Source: Cudoniella acicularis | Lineage: Eukaryota > Ascomycota > Leotiomycetes > Helotiales > Helotiaceae | Length of the DNA: 22,108 bases | Reading direction: 5' to 3' | Assembly: GCA_013054445.1 (NCBI GenBank) | Contig: JAAMPI010000964.1 | Span: 1-22,108 of the forward strand | In this document: positions 10,301-19,878 of the stretch, piece by piece | Position numbering within the stretch: position 1 is the first letter of the stretch | Layout of the letters: the number at the start of each line of letters is the position of its first letter | Program-made: the position numbers and the translations under genes | The notes under the pieces: generated by a model | Seen by the model: the letters and a program-made list of their open reading frames with translations, nothing else | Told to the model about the DNA's origin: nothing | Databases searched by the model: none

Positions 10301-12695
10301 GGTGAACGTCCTCGCGACTGTAACCGCCGCCCGGAAGGGAGACTTTGCCCTTTATCTTCGTCATCTCACCCAATAGTGCCATCAAAAGAGATGTTTTTCC
10401 ACTTCCAGTTGGACCAGCAACAATATTCAATGCGCCAATTTCAAACTTTATGTCCAAATCCATGAGGCGGAATGCGTCTGACGTTTCCTCAGAAGACGCC
10501 TCTTTGCCACCCCAAGAGAAAGTGGCGTTTTGAAAACCGATCATTTGATTGCCATCCTCGTCTAGGCTGTCATGACCGAGTTGCTCATACTTTTCGGTCT
10601 CCTCTTCATTCAAAAATTCCTCCACACGATCCACTGAAACTTTAGACTCCTGCACATGTGCAATCATATCACCAAGCTGATCGAGAGGAACTCGAAGGAT
10701 ACTAAATAACGATATTGCTGTAAAGGCGATGGAAGGATACAATGGCTTCTTCTCTATAGTTGTGTAGACCAGGAACGAGAAGAAGGTTATGACAACTGGG
10801 ACTGTATTCCAAACAGCCACTGCGAAAGCCCACAGTATGTATTTTGAGCGAAGAGCCTTCAGTTCAATAGCGCGCTTATCGTTGACAATATTGCTGAATC
10901 GTTGTTCCCATGCGAAGAACTTGATAATTCGAATATTTTGGAGCACTTCATTCGTGGTGTGAATCCGTTTGTCTGTAGCTGCCATGATCTTCTTCTGGAA
11001 AGTCCCAAAGCCTCTTGCAAAGGCAATATTGACAGGTAGAAGTATGAACATAACGACAAGCCCGGGAATGCTGCTCAAACCAAGGATTTGATAAAGAAGG
11101 TAGATAGCAACCACCAATTGTGTCGGAGCAGCTGCGAAAAGGAAGTGCAAGTAGGCTGTAATCTCACTGACTTTGAAGGAGTCCACGGACATAAGATTAA
11201 TTATCGTTCCTACATTCACCTGTTCGTCGGACCCTTTTGCTGCGGTTGGATCTGGAGTTGTCGGTTCTGCTGCTGCATCTGGCTTTTTCTCTTCCTTCTT
11301 CCCGAAACCCAGCAACTTTTTAAATTTGCCAACTTTAGCAGCATCCTCTTTGGTTTTCTTGTCTCCAAGAACGGTATCATTGCCGGCGGCTGCCTTCCGG
11401 CGCAAAGCTTTTGCATAGATCTCTCCGATAATTATCGCCCGCAACCTAATACATATTTTTCGGCCAATCCAAAGGGCCTGCCCGTCAGCCAGCGATCGAA
11501 GAACATCCGTAAAGGAGAGTAATATGACATAGAGCCAAATAACATTTCGAGGTGCTGTTTCTGGATCTTCAATATACTCAAGAATTGCTTTCAACAAGAG
11601 TGTAGGAGCGAAGGTAAAGAAACCCGAGAAGACAGCATAAAGGCACTGCACAAAGAGTGTTCCTCGAAAATAGCGCATGAGATGCCATGTCAATGCAGTA
11701 GTCTTTTCGAATTGCCGATAATCGGCAAGGACCGCAGTAGCCTTGTCCTTGGGTAACAGGTTCCACACGTCTGGCAGCTCAAACGTTTTTTTGTAACCTT
11801 GCCATACAATGGCATCCACCCATCCAAATGTGGCAATTGAGAACAAGCTAGCCAGAGATTCTCTTGATGGCTCAATATCTCCCTCCCATTCGAGAACGAC
11901 AGTTTTGTTCCCCTTTCGTGTGGTAATCGCGATACCAAAAACTAATGTCGTCAATGCAAATTCGGCGATGATTAAGGCTTGTGCGGTTCTTGATCGAGGA
12001 TGGATGATGGCAGACCGGAAAGTGACAATCGAAAATAGCCATAAGATGGTATACAAAGATGCCGTATGGTTCCATAACCTCGGAATTCTCCACTGTGTAT
12101 TTGACAGAAAAAGTCTGAAAGTTGCCAGGGTTAGAATGTATGTCCAAGTAATTATGCCAGCCACTGTTGCAAGAGTTCCCTTCATTCCATAGGCATGAAG
12201 AACCAACGCCACCATATTGATACCAACAAGGCCAATGACTGCCACAAGCTCCACAACCAGCACTGTATATTGCCCTCGAGGGCTATCGACGGCTGCGACG
12301 GATCCTTTCGTTGACGATTTTGCTAATGCCAATCGTCCCCCACCTATTGTCAAGCCCTCATCTTCGTCCTCCACTGCCTGCCCAGGGCCATGCTCGTTGC
12401 CAGGCACAGTCGAGTAGCCATTGTAATTCCTAGAAAACCCGTTCGCTGTGTTCGACCTATTTGCGAGAGATTTGTGGGCGGAATTTTGTTTTATTTTGAC
12501 GTTCCGCTGGATGGCTTGCGATAAGAGGATCAGCAGCGATATGCCAATGCCCAATAGCGGAAAAAGCACTTTGAGGAAGCTGCCCTAAGTCAGCCAAATG
12601 TTGGTGGTATCTGTAGACGAGGGGTCTCACTCTCTTTGAACGCAATTCGTTATGTCATCGACTTGCCATATTGGCCCTTGACAATGAGCAAACAT
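7373..12695 (-). CDS. ABCC (MRP)-type full ABC transporter, 1694 aa, four exons
   Basis: Exons in transcript order are 12695-12631, 12579-9553, 9503-8315 and 8176-7373, with all junctions in frame. The 51-nt first intron ends at CAG (12580-12582), joining CVQR-D-FLKVLFPLL. The layout is TMD0 (five hydrophobic segments, about residues 22-215), TMD1, NBD1, TMD2, NBD2. NBD1 has Walker A GPTGSGKTS (744-752), signature LSGGQ (852-856), Walker B VLLDDCLSAVD and H-loop LVTHNLAL. NBD2 has Walker A GRTGAGKSS (1432-1440), VPQDP, signature LSQGQ (1572-1576), Walker B VLMMDEATASID and IAHRL. The Asp at the NBD1 catalytic position (877) and LSQGQ in NBD2 make one ATP site degenerate, as is usual in ABCC proteins. 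It resembles fungal bile-acid-permease/YBT1-like members, which export organic anions or conjugates across vacuolar or plasma membrane; the actual substrate is unknown. Two low-complexity inserts occur, near residues 415-475 and 1516-1556. Confidence 0.95.
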
Positions 12696-13614
12696 TTTCC
12701 AATGGGTTCAGTCCGCAGCTACGCCGGTAATTTAAAGATATAGACGAGGGACGGACCGTAGAGGTTTCGGGTCGATGTGCCTTGAGCTTGAGATGGGCTT
12801 CACACTGTCAAGCAAAGCTGTCCGGGAAGCAAAAGGTAGACATAAATAATTTGGCGGCCTGGTCGCGTCAAAAGTCGGAGTGAATGCTCATGCTGGGTAG
12901 CGAGGTTCATCTATCTAGGTACTGACAAAGTCTGGCACTACAGAACTAAAAAGGGAAGCTTCCAAGAGGCAAACCAGTACCCCACTTGCGCGTTGCCCAG
13001 TCCCGCCAAAATTTCATGGGAGGCAGGTAGGCAGGGAGGCCCGCTGGATGACGGCCGGGGTGGTGCTTAGTCGTTGCCCGATTGGCGACTGAATAAGCAT
13101 GGCGCCCATGCGGCGCTGTGGGCTCCCGTAAGAGATTTCAGACTCACCAGTACAATGGCCTTGTGCACCGACAAAGGCTGCCGATTATATCAATCATGCA
13201 AGAAGCCTTGGACATCACTTCACTGTTATCGCACTCAAATTCGCCAATGAGAAAAACACCACGCCGGTAAAAAGCTGCAGCAGAGAAATGCAGCCTGGGA
13301 AGGAGTCATAGCTCCCACGCATGGCGATCCCTGTCGAAACTTCAAGCTACAACACCAGTCCACCGCCCTGACTCACTCGGGGTCTGGCGAAGTGGGAGAA
13401 AGAAAACCAGGTAGTGTTGCACTCAAATCACATTCGAATCAGATTACTGTACTGCACAGGACTCCATTCAGCGTGCTGAAAACGTACAATCACAGGGGAG
13501 ACGAAAGGTTAAATGAACGACTGTATTCAGTATATGGACTACTTTTTAGACCAACCCGTGGCCCACTCCCCCTCAACACGAGTCATAGAACTCTCGAATC
13601 TGGTTTGTCTGGCC
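12696..13614. other. Intergenic: promoter region of the ABC transporter
   Basis: This 0.9 kb lies upstream of the transporter start (12695, minus strand) and downstream of the ABM-like gene's stop. It is moderately GC-rich, with short purine-rich runs (AGGTAGGCAGGGAGGC near 13025). I see no pleiotropic-drug-response-type palindrome and no convincing ORF. A plus-strand ORF starting at 13392 overlaps the neighbour's last exon and is taken as a shadow. Confidence 0.5.
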
Positions 13615-14272
13615 TTACAGACCACGGAAACCCTTGACTGGGAATTGGAAGTTCACGTGGTGCACCTCCATCGTGGAGCCGGCAACATTAACTGCGCCCT
13701 TGGCCTTTGCGCTCTCATCCAAGGAATTCCAGCCTGCAACTGCTACGAAGAGCTTCCCTTGTCTATTAACATATGTGAGGGGCTATCCTCCAGAGGCACC
13801 TGTGCATCCCTCCTTGCCTTTAAGACCGTCGACGGAGCTTCGAATGGCTTCCTCGCTTGCGCTCCCGGAGAATGTTAGGAGCGAGACGTAGGCAGCATCG
13901 ATAATCTCATTGGGCGCGTATGGCTTGAATTCGACAAAGTAGATGGTGGGCTTGCCAGCCATAACCTCCTTCAGCTTGGTCATAACCTCCTCGAAGTCTG
14001 GGCTTGCTTGGAATTTGGCCTGGGCCTCGGGGCTTTTCCAACCTGGAAGATTTTAGCAAAGATCATCGCGTCTTTGACTTGAGCTCTAGCAAGGATCTGG
14101 ATATGTACTCACCAACCAAGAACTCAAACTTGGTCTCGTCCTTAGTGTGAGGACCCCATCTTGTTCGGACATTGCCGTCTTGCTTCTTCAAGGTTTGGAG
14201 GAGGAACTTGACTTGCTCCTTCCAGTCGACACCAGCTTGGGTTGGGATGATGAGTCTCTCGGTGACAGTCAT
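13615..14272 (-). CDS. Dimeric alpha/beta-barrel (ABM-like) protein with two similar halves, 181 aa
   Basis: Exons in transcript order are 14272-14113, 14042-13800 and 13757-13615. Intron 1 (70 nt) has donor GTGAGT and acceptor TTCCAG. Intron 2 is only 42 nt, with a weak donor GTGCCT and acceptor ACAAG, but it joins the frames so that reading continues into a clearly protein-like exon (KLFVAVAGWNSLDESAKAKG) ending in TAA. The first half carries KFEFLVGWKSPEAQAKF (from residue 48) and later IYFVEFKP. The second repeats the pattern as KLFVAVAGWNSLDESAKA (136-153) and VHHVNFQFP. The repeated strand-G-W-helix pattern fits a tandem dimeric alpha/beta barrel, as in antibiotic-biosynthesis-monooxygenase-like or stress-responsive barrel proteins. 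No signal peptide or membrane segment. Enzymatic activity is unknown. The family assignment rests on pattern only. Confidence 0.75.
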
Positions 14273-15290
14273 TTTGATGTTTTGAAATGTGGTATTGTAC
14301 CGGACAATTGATTTTGAATGAGAAGATGTTTGAAGAGTTTGATGATGAAGAAAAAGAAGCCGCTATGTGATGGATGATATGTCGAGCAGCCCGACTCTTT
14401 TTATCCATCAAGATGTGGCTCCTGCACCATTTCTTTGGAAAGAAACCTCACAAGAAGCTTTTCAAGGTGGTTCAATTCGCATCGCCATGTTCTGCAACTG
14501 GACAAGAGTTTGTATGATCAATCAGGAAATGGTGGGGCTATCCGAGTGACGACATCCGTGCAACGGAATGGAATAACTATCCTAATGGTCGATTGGGGTG
14601 GTAGGATGAGACAATGTTTCGTGACAACTTTCACCCGCGTACAACCCCATATTTCATCTTCGCAACTCCAAACAGCTGAAAACTGCACAGTTTTCCGGGC
14701 CGCCTCTGGGTCCGCTGTCTTTTTGTTGCGATACGATGCGATGGCCACTGGGCAGCATTGCTCAGGAACACCAGGAAAAGAAGCATCCGGGACGGTATTA
14801 AGAGGTTCTAAGGACATTGCATTTCAGACATACACTCAGACGAGGAGAGGTCTCTGCTATCATCAGAAATGGAGCTCGTACTCGTATGAAGTAGAGACTT
14901 ACCAGATGCTCAACCCTGTTGTTTCCATATGACAGCTATTGCCAGCTACATCTTCGACAAAAATGGAAGAAGAAAGGAGGGAGTTGTTGGGGAGAGCAAG
15001 AGAAGCAGGGGCGATTGACGGCGACTGCCAACCCTCAGCGATGTCAACGCTTCTTCGCCGTCATCGTTGACCTTCAACATCCATCAGCAGGCCAACATTG
15101 ATATCAATTCTGGTCAGGCCTGCATCCTGCATCGCGGTATCTTGGGAGTTTATGCTTGTATTTCATTATCTTTTGCACACCGCCAAATACCCTGGGTCGT
15201 TTAATGGTCAGCAGATGAAAGAGCTGTGCGCTTTCGGCTTGAAGGTTTTCGGCCACCGGAGGAGAAAAGTGCATGGGAATTGGTTGGACA
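14273..15290. other. Divergent intergenic region between the ABM-like gene and the hypothetical gene
   Basis: About 1 kb of shared promoter space between two divergent genes. The first 120 bases on the minus strand read as an A/T- and pyrimidine-rich leader for the ABM-like gene. ORFs of 165 aa (+, from 14435) and 99 aa (-, ending 14518) overlap each other, resemble no family and lack splice-linked continuations, so I leave them uncalled. An upstream non-coding exon of the gene at 15291 could lie here. Confidence 0.45.
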
Positions 15291-16538
15291 ATGGCCAAAG
15301 GGAAACTCCGATCGCGAACCACAAAAAAGAAAAGTAAGACAAAACGGCGAGCTGCAGTACCGAAGGGCACAACCAGGTGCGATTTTGCGTCCAATCAGGG
15401 CCTGGCTTCTGCGGCGTCTTCATCTTCATCTTCATCTTCGTTTGTGGAATGTGCTGAAGGAATTGTCGACGTCGTCACTTCGCCGTTCGCAGATAACGAT
15501 TTCGATGTGACTAGGGGACAGATTTCGGTCACGGCGACCAAGATACACCCCGATGTCCTTGAAATTATAGAAGTTATTCTTAACGATTATGGACTCACAA
15601 GTTCACACGGTTCCAGCTTTGTTTATCCACGAAGGCGAAACTACGAAGGTCTAGTTCGATTACTGGGCAAGTGTTATGCAAACGACGAATGTGCACGGCG
15701 TTTCGGTGAAGTAACACCTCAAAGAGACCTTACTCAAGTCCTAGCCGCATTAGAGAAAACTCATGAAAACCTCAACGGCGACAATCAAAAGACGATGACT
15801 CATGATGAACTTGCATATCTTACTCTTGTCCGTAGCGGGTGGGATGCTTTGCCTATGGAGATCAGGATCGTTAGTTAAGAAGAAATCGAAAGGTACCTGT
15901 GTGAATATTGCTAATGACCTCATTATTAGTGGTTCTATAACCGTTCGATGAAGCTTATGATGGCAAACTCACTCAAAAGCTGCGTCTGGCGGGGCCTTGC
16001 GTCTCCTATAGATGTCTCCAACCGTGATAAGAAGCAATTGCGCTGGCTTCAATGGTGCGAAAATGCCAGCGAGGGAGAGTTGCAGACGATGCTCAGAGAA
16101 CGATTTTCCCAGAAAGGCTTAAGATTAGAAGAGATGATGAGCCGCTCTGTTGACTTGCTGTTAAATAAAGCCATGTGTTGGAGGGGCTGGATTCCCGAGG
16201 ACGCTGAGGAGGTAGTATATATAACTCAGAGGGAAGAAGACTGGACGCAAAAGAAGTCGGAACGAAAGCGGAACAAAAAGAAACGACAGCGTCAGAACGC
16301 TAAGCAAGCAGACAAGAACTCAAAGTCACGCGAATCGATTCGTATCAAAGAATACCGTCTAATCGATTCGATCTCCAAGAGTTACGTGCAGATTCATCTT
16401 CCTGAGGGAATTCAAAATCCAGAGACATATGGTCCCTTCTTTGCTGACAGCCACGATGTTTTTACCTCACAGACCCTGAAAGAGTTACATGGCGCCAGAG
16501 TCAACATCCTCGGGCTCTTTCTGGGTGATGGTGGATGA
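15291..16538 (+). CDS. Hypothetical basic protein, 395 aa, two exons
   Basis: Exon 1 is 15291-15869 and exon 2 is 15930-16538. The 60-nt intron has donor GTTAGT, branch GCTAATGA and acceptor TTATTAG, phase 0, joining MEIRI to WFYNRSMKLMM. I chose the ATG at 15291 (GGACAATGGCC); an in-frame ATG at 15273 would add six residues. The N terminus is very basic (KLRSRTTKKKSKTKRR), followed by eight serines (43-50) encoded by a TCTTCA repeat. A predicted mixed helical core follows (HPDVLEIIEVILNDYGL). A second Lys/Arg-rich stretch at about 301-326 (KKSERKRNKKKRQRQ) looks like a nuclear localisation signal. The C-terminal 70 residues are less charged and may be a small folded domain. No membrane segment or signal peptide. 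I do not recognise the family; a nuclear or nucleolar location is inference from composition only. Confidence 0.7.
15417..15440 (+). repeat. TCTTCA microsatellite encoding a serine run
   Basis: Alternating TCT and TCA codons (the last is TCG) encode eight serines inside the hypothetical gene. The repeat is in frame, so length changes by whole units would alter only the Ser-run length. Confidence 0.85.
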
Positions 16539-16984
16539 GAAGAAATAAAAATCAGCTTCGGCCTTTCCGACATTGGGACGGTTCTTGTGATGAGAAGCAG
16601 ACAGAACTTCAAGTAGCATTTACTGACATGAGAGGTGGACGTTTAGACAGCGAACCCGGCTAAAAGGCAATTGCCCAGCCAACGTAGACATAATCACCGA
16701 GGTCCAGTGCCTACATTGGGAGGGAGACTTTTGTTTTCATAGTTTACAAGGCTTCGATAGATAGATACACTCGGGCGTCTGTCTACCCGTATGCCATAAA
16801 TAGATTGTCCCACGGCCCACCAGCGCAATGCATTTTTGTCCACTCCTGCTTCTTCCCACCCGCTGCTTTCCCATGCCATGATTTACATAAAGGTCGCGAA
16901 ATACTTCTCGAGAGCCATCCTTCCACCACTTTTATGTAGCCCGAACCGAATGTGAAGCAATGAAAGATTCGTGAGATTTTCAAA
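16539..16984. other. Convergent intergenic region (two 3' UTRs)
   Basis: This lies between the stop codons of the hypothetical gene (+) and Sec61 alpha (-). I see no ORF with plausible composition and no repeat beyond a short GATAGATAGATA run near 16756. Confidence 0.5.
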
Positions 16985-18586
16985 CTATCCCATAATCATG
17001 CCCTTCATACCAGCCCTAAGCAACGAGAGTCAGCAATTGCTCAATTAGGATCGGAAAGGGGTTGCTGTTTTAATACTTACATGTCGCCTTCTTTGGCTGC
17101 GATTTCGAAATAGCCATAGATGATACTAAGAGGAGTCAGCAAGAAGTACTATTGATAAGTGCAGATTTAACTTACGTGACAGCCATTAAGATACCAGTTC
17201 CAGATCCAAGAGCGCCCATCAAATCGCTGGCAACTGAGAGACCACCAATGCAAGCTCCTCCGAAAGCAGCGGCAGTAGGAATGATACGCTTCAGCTCCTT
17301 GTACATGCTCTGCTCTCGGTGGCCGGCCATGACGAGACCTTGGTCCTTCAGTTGCTTGGCAACATCGCGGGGGCTAGAGCCAGAAACCTCAATCCAAGTC
17401 TTCGAGAACACAGCGCATGCGACGAGCATGTAAATAATGTAAACAGCGGTATGGATGGGGTCGAGGAGAGCGTCGGTGAAGTTCAATGGTGGTGACATGT
17501 AGTATGCGAGGCCAGATGTTGCGAAAAGTTGAGCGGATCCTTCCTTTGGCTCCCAAACACCAAAAAGTTGGACAAGCAAGTTCTCGGAGAAGCGGGAGTA
17601 GAGCATTTGGCTAATAAGGAAGACGTTGGATGACAAGGCGGATTGCAACATAATTGGCATGTTCGAGGTGTAAAAGAGACGGACGGGGTAAGATCCTCGA
17701 GCGCCACGCTGGCGGGATGACTTGACTGGAATCTCGACGCGGAAGCCCTGGAGATAGATAACAGCAGCGAAGACGAGGAGAGTGGAGATCAAGTTCATGA
17801 TGTTGGGGAGGTTTTGTCTATAAAAAGCCTCCTGAAGCGCACGTTGCTTGTCTGGCCATGTCAACAACAGGTGGAAGAGCGCAATGACAGCACCCTCGAA
17901 CTCTGGTCCACGGCCGGTGTTGATGGTCGTGGGGGAGAAAGCTTTCCAGACGATAGATTCGCAGATGTTTGTTGCAATGAACAGGGAGATACCGCTTCCA
18001 AGACCATATCCCTTTTGGAGGAGCTCATCAAGGAGAACGACAACGAGACCGGCAACAACTAATTGGAGGATGAGGAGGAAGACAACACCAGCGCCTAGAT
18101 CAGATGGTTGACCATAGAGACCAGTAAAAACGTACACAGTTGCTTGGCCCATTGACAAGATGATTGCGAAGAGCTTTTGCGCGGTTTGGTAGAGCTCGCG
18201 ATCTGATTTCAAGTCGAGGTTAACGTCGATCAAGTGTGTGCCAGCAAGAAGCTGGAAGACCATTCCCGAGGAGATAATTGGTGTGATGCCCAATTCCATT
18301 AAAGTCCCTCTGTTACTCGCCATCATCATTCGCAGCCAGTATAAAGGATCCGAGGTGTCTGAAGAGACAATGCCGTATAAAGGCATTTGACTCATAACCA
18401 AAAATATTAACAGCGTCAAGCCGGTCCACATCATTTTTTGTGCCCATGGCACCTTAGTCTCAGGTTGTTGGACCTCAGGGAGGATCGGGGTGAAAGGCTT
18501 AATGAGGTCGAGGAATCGAACTGCGACGCGCATTGTTAACTGGCTGTTCATAAATAGGAGGGAAGCAAAGACTTACGGCCACTCAT
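16985..18586 (-). CDS. SEC61: Protein transport protein Sec61 subunit alpha, 476 aa, four exons
   Basis: Exons in transcript order are 18586-18577, 18520-17176, 17125-17081 and 17015-16985; introns are 56, 50 and 65 nt, each with a GTAAGT donor. The 10-nt first exon encodes MSG plus one base and splices to give [13 protein letters not shown], the family N terminus; the longer ORF start at 18551 ([11 protein letters not shown]) lies inside intron 1. The protein is the pore-forming SecY/Sec61 alpha subunit of the ER translocon. Recognisable family segments include the plug/TM2 region ([20 protein letters not shown]), [18 protein letters not shown], the cytosolic loop [15 protein letters not shown] that contacts the ribosome, and YYMSPPLNF. 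About ten membrane segments are expected. The tail is [18 protein letters not shown]. The length is normal for the family and the gene looks intact. Confidence 0.97.
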
Positions 18587-19318
18587 CTTGGCGGTGTTGT
18601 CTCTGAAAATCTCACAGACGTGGAAAAGAAGAAGAAGGCTGCGTAAGGAGCGACAATGAAAGGGCACGTCAGCTCTGCTCTTATGTTCGCAGACGTGGTG
18701 ATGTGTTCGAAAGAAATGTCGAGAGCTGTGCTGTTCGCTTGTAAATTTGGGGCTGGCTTCGGGAGTATGTGGCCTCTGCCAAGACTGGCACGTGACCACT
18801 TTCAATCTATATTGAGGCTAGTACTTTAAAATGCCCGTGCGCTTCGCCGCTTCTTACATCATCCTGGAGGAACTGGCGAAGCCCCTGAACCCCTGATTAT
18901 AGCGAAAGAGAGACAGTCATGCGACCTCAAAAGCCGTTGTAGAGCTTTTAGTGTGGAAACATTTTCTACTTACGTTCACGATAAGAAGAACACATTTAGC
19001 CATTGAATCCAGGCATCTCTTAATTCTTACAAGTCTCGGTTTCTGCAATTCTATTTCTGGTCGTTGTGAATTTGTGACGGGACTTCACTAGTGCAAAAAT
19101 AATGCGGGTGAGATTCTCATAAACTATGAAACTGTTTTTGGAGCAGTCCTAGATATCTTGATATAGCTGTATATTCTTGAATTACACAGAAGATTCATAG
19201 TACTAATGATATTCTAAATATCTCCAAATCTGTGAATAAGTCAAGAGCTTTTTTCTGCATTCACGAGGGGAGACAAAGCTGCTTGGTGGGAACGAAATCG
19301 CGTTTCTGATTGAAGTGC
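18587..19318. other. Intergenic: Sec61 alpha promoter and leader, then AT-rich sequence
   Basis: On the minus strand the bases just upstream of the Sec61 start are pyrimidine-rich (CTTCTTCTTCTTTTCC), a typical highly expressed fungal leader, with no ATG close to the start. From about 18950 to 19260 the sequence is AT-rich, with ATATCTTGATATAG-like stretches and no ORF. It may hold the 3' UTR of whatever is transcribed at 19319-19755. Confidence 0.5.
18789..18794. promoter_or_regulatory. CACGTG E-box upstream of Sec61 alpha
   Basis: A palindromic CACGTG (in GGCACGTGACC) sits about 205 bases upstream of the Sec61 alpha start. This core is bound by bHLH factors such as Cbf1-type proteins in fungi. 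A six-base match can arise by chance, so its role is only suggested by position. Confidence 0.25.
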
Positions 19319-19755
19319 TTACCAATGCCGTGATTTAAGTTCATTAATCGCAGCATCCATGCCCTGTACATCACCTTTGCCAGCCAATTTTTTGGTTGAA
19401 TGATGAGCCAAATTGAGTTCAATTGGACAGCAAATTGGTCTGGCGTACAAAATGGCCATTGGAACCAGCTCATGATTTTGATCATATAGAAAGCCACTAG
19501 GAGTCCCACCACTCAAGAACGACAGGTTGCTGCCAAACGTATTCTTACCAAACTTTGCAATTCCATGCTCGGGCCCCAAGTCTAACAGCTTCCACGTGAA
19601 AATCACAAAGAAATCTACCCAGCATGAGATATCGCAAATACCTGAGTATCCACATGGCGACTGCTTTTTAGCCATGTCTCCTTGAATGAGTACTTGCCGA
19701 TGAGGCCACGCTGCCGCGGGAAACATTTCTCTTTGAGAGCAACGAGTGCATGTGT
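19319..19755 (-). CDS. Unassigned protein-like ORFs, possible small spliced gene or gene relic
   Basis: Two minus-strand frames look protein-like in succession. Frame A, about 19755-19615, reads VALKEKCFPRQRGLIGKY then SFKETWLKSSRHVDTQ and stops. Frame B, up to the stop at 19319, reads HGIAKFGKNTFGSNLSF and then LSGGTPSGFLYDQNHELV through to ELKSRHW. They could be joined by an intron starting at GTATTTGCG (after HVDTQ) and ending near GTTAG or CCCGAG, but no acceptor is convincing in both quality and phase. No start codon opens frame A, and a TGA lies just upstream. I recognise no family. It may be a decayed fragment, a gene with an unusual structure, or chance. It lies about 120 bases beyond the stop of the tRNA dimethylallyltransferase, on the same strand. 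Confidence 0.2.
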
Positions 19756-19878
19756 ATTAGATCATCATGCCTCTAAGGAACATATCTTTCCGCAATTGGT
19801 TCTCAAGTCAGTTGGAACTCCGGGTAGCGATTTTGTTACATTTGAAGATACCAGTTATTAAGGGACGTCTGGTGACGA

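Noticed and set aside
13392..13878. Plus-strand ORFs over the end of the ABM-like gene
   Set aside because: They lie opposite the real third and second exons, and none has family resemblance or splice continuity.
4701..14272. Secondary-metabolite cluster made of hydrolase, ABC transporter and ABM-like protein
   Set aside because: No core biosynthetic enzyme, tailoring oxidase or cluster-type transcription factor is present, and gene spacing and orientation are ordinary.
14435..14932. 165-aa plus-strand ORF in the divergent promoter region
   Set aside because: It overlaps a 99-aa ORF on the other strand, looks random in composition, and has no good donor leading into the gene at 15291.
18548..18805. 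85-aa minus-strand ORF upstream of Sec61 alpha
   Set aside because: It runs through the leader, first exon and intron of Sec61 in another frame; the spliced Sec61 model explains the region.
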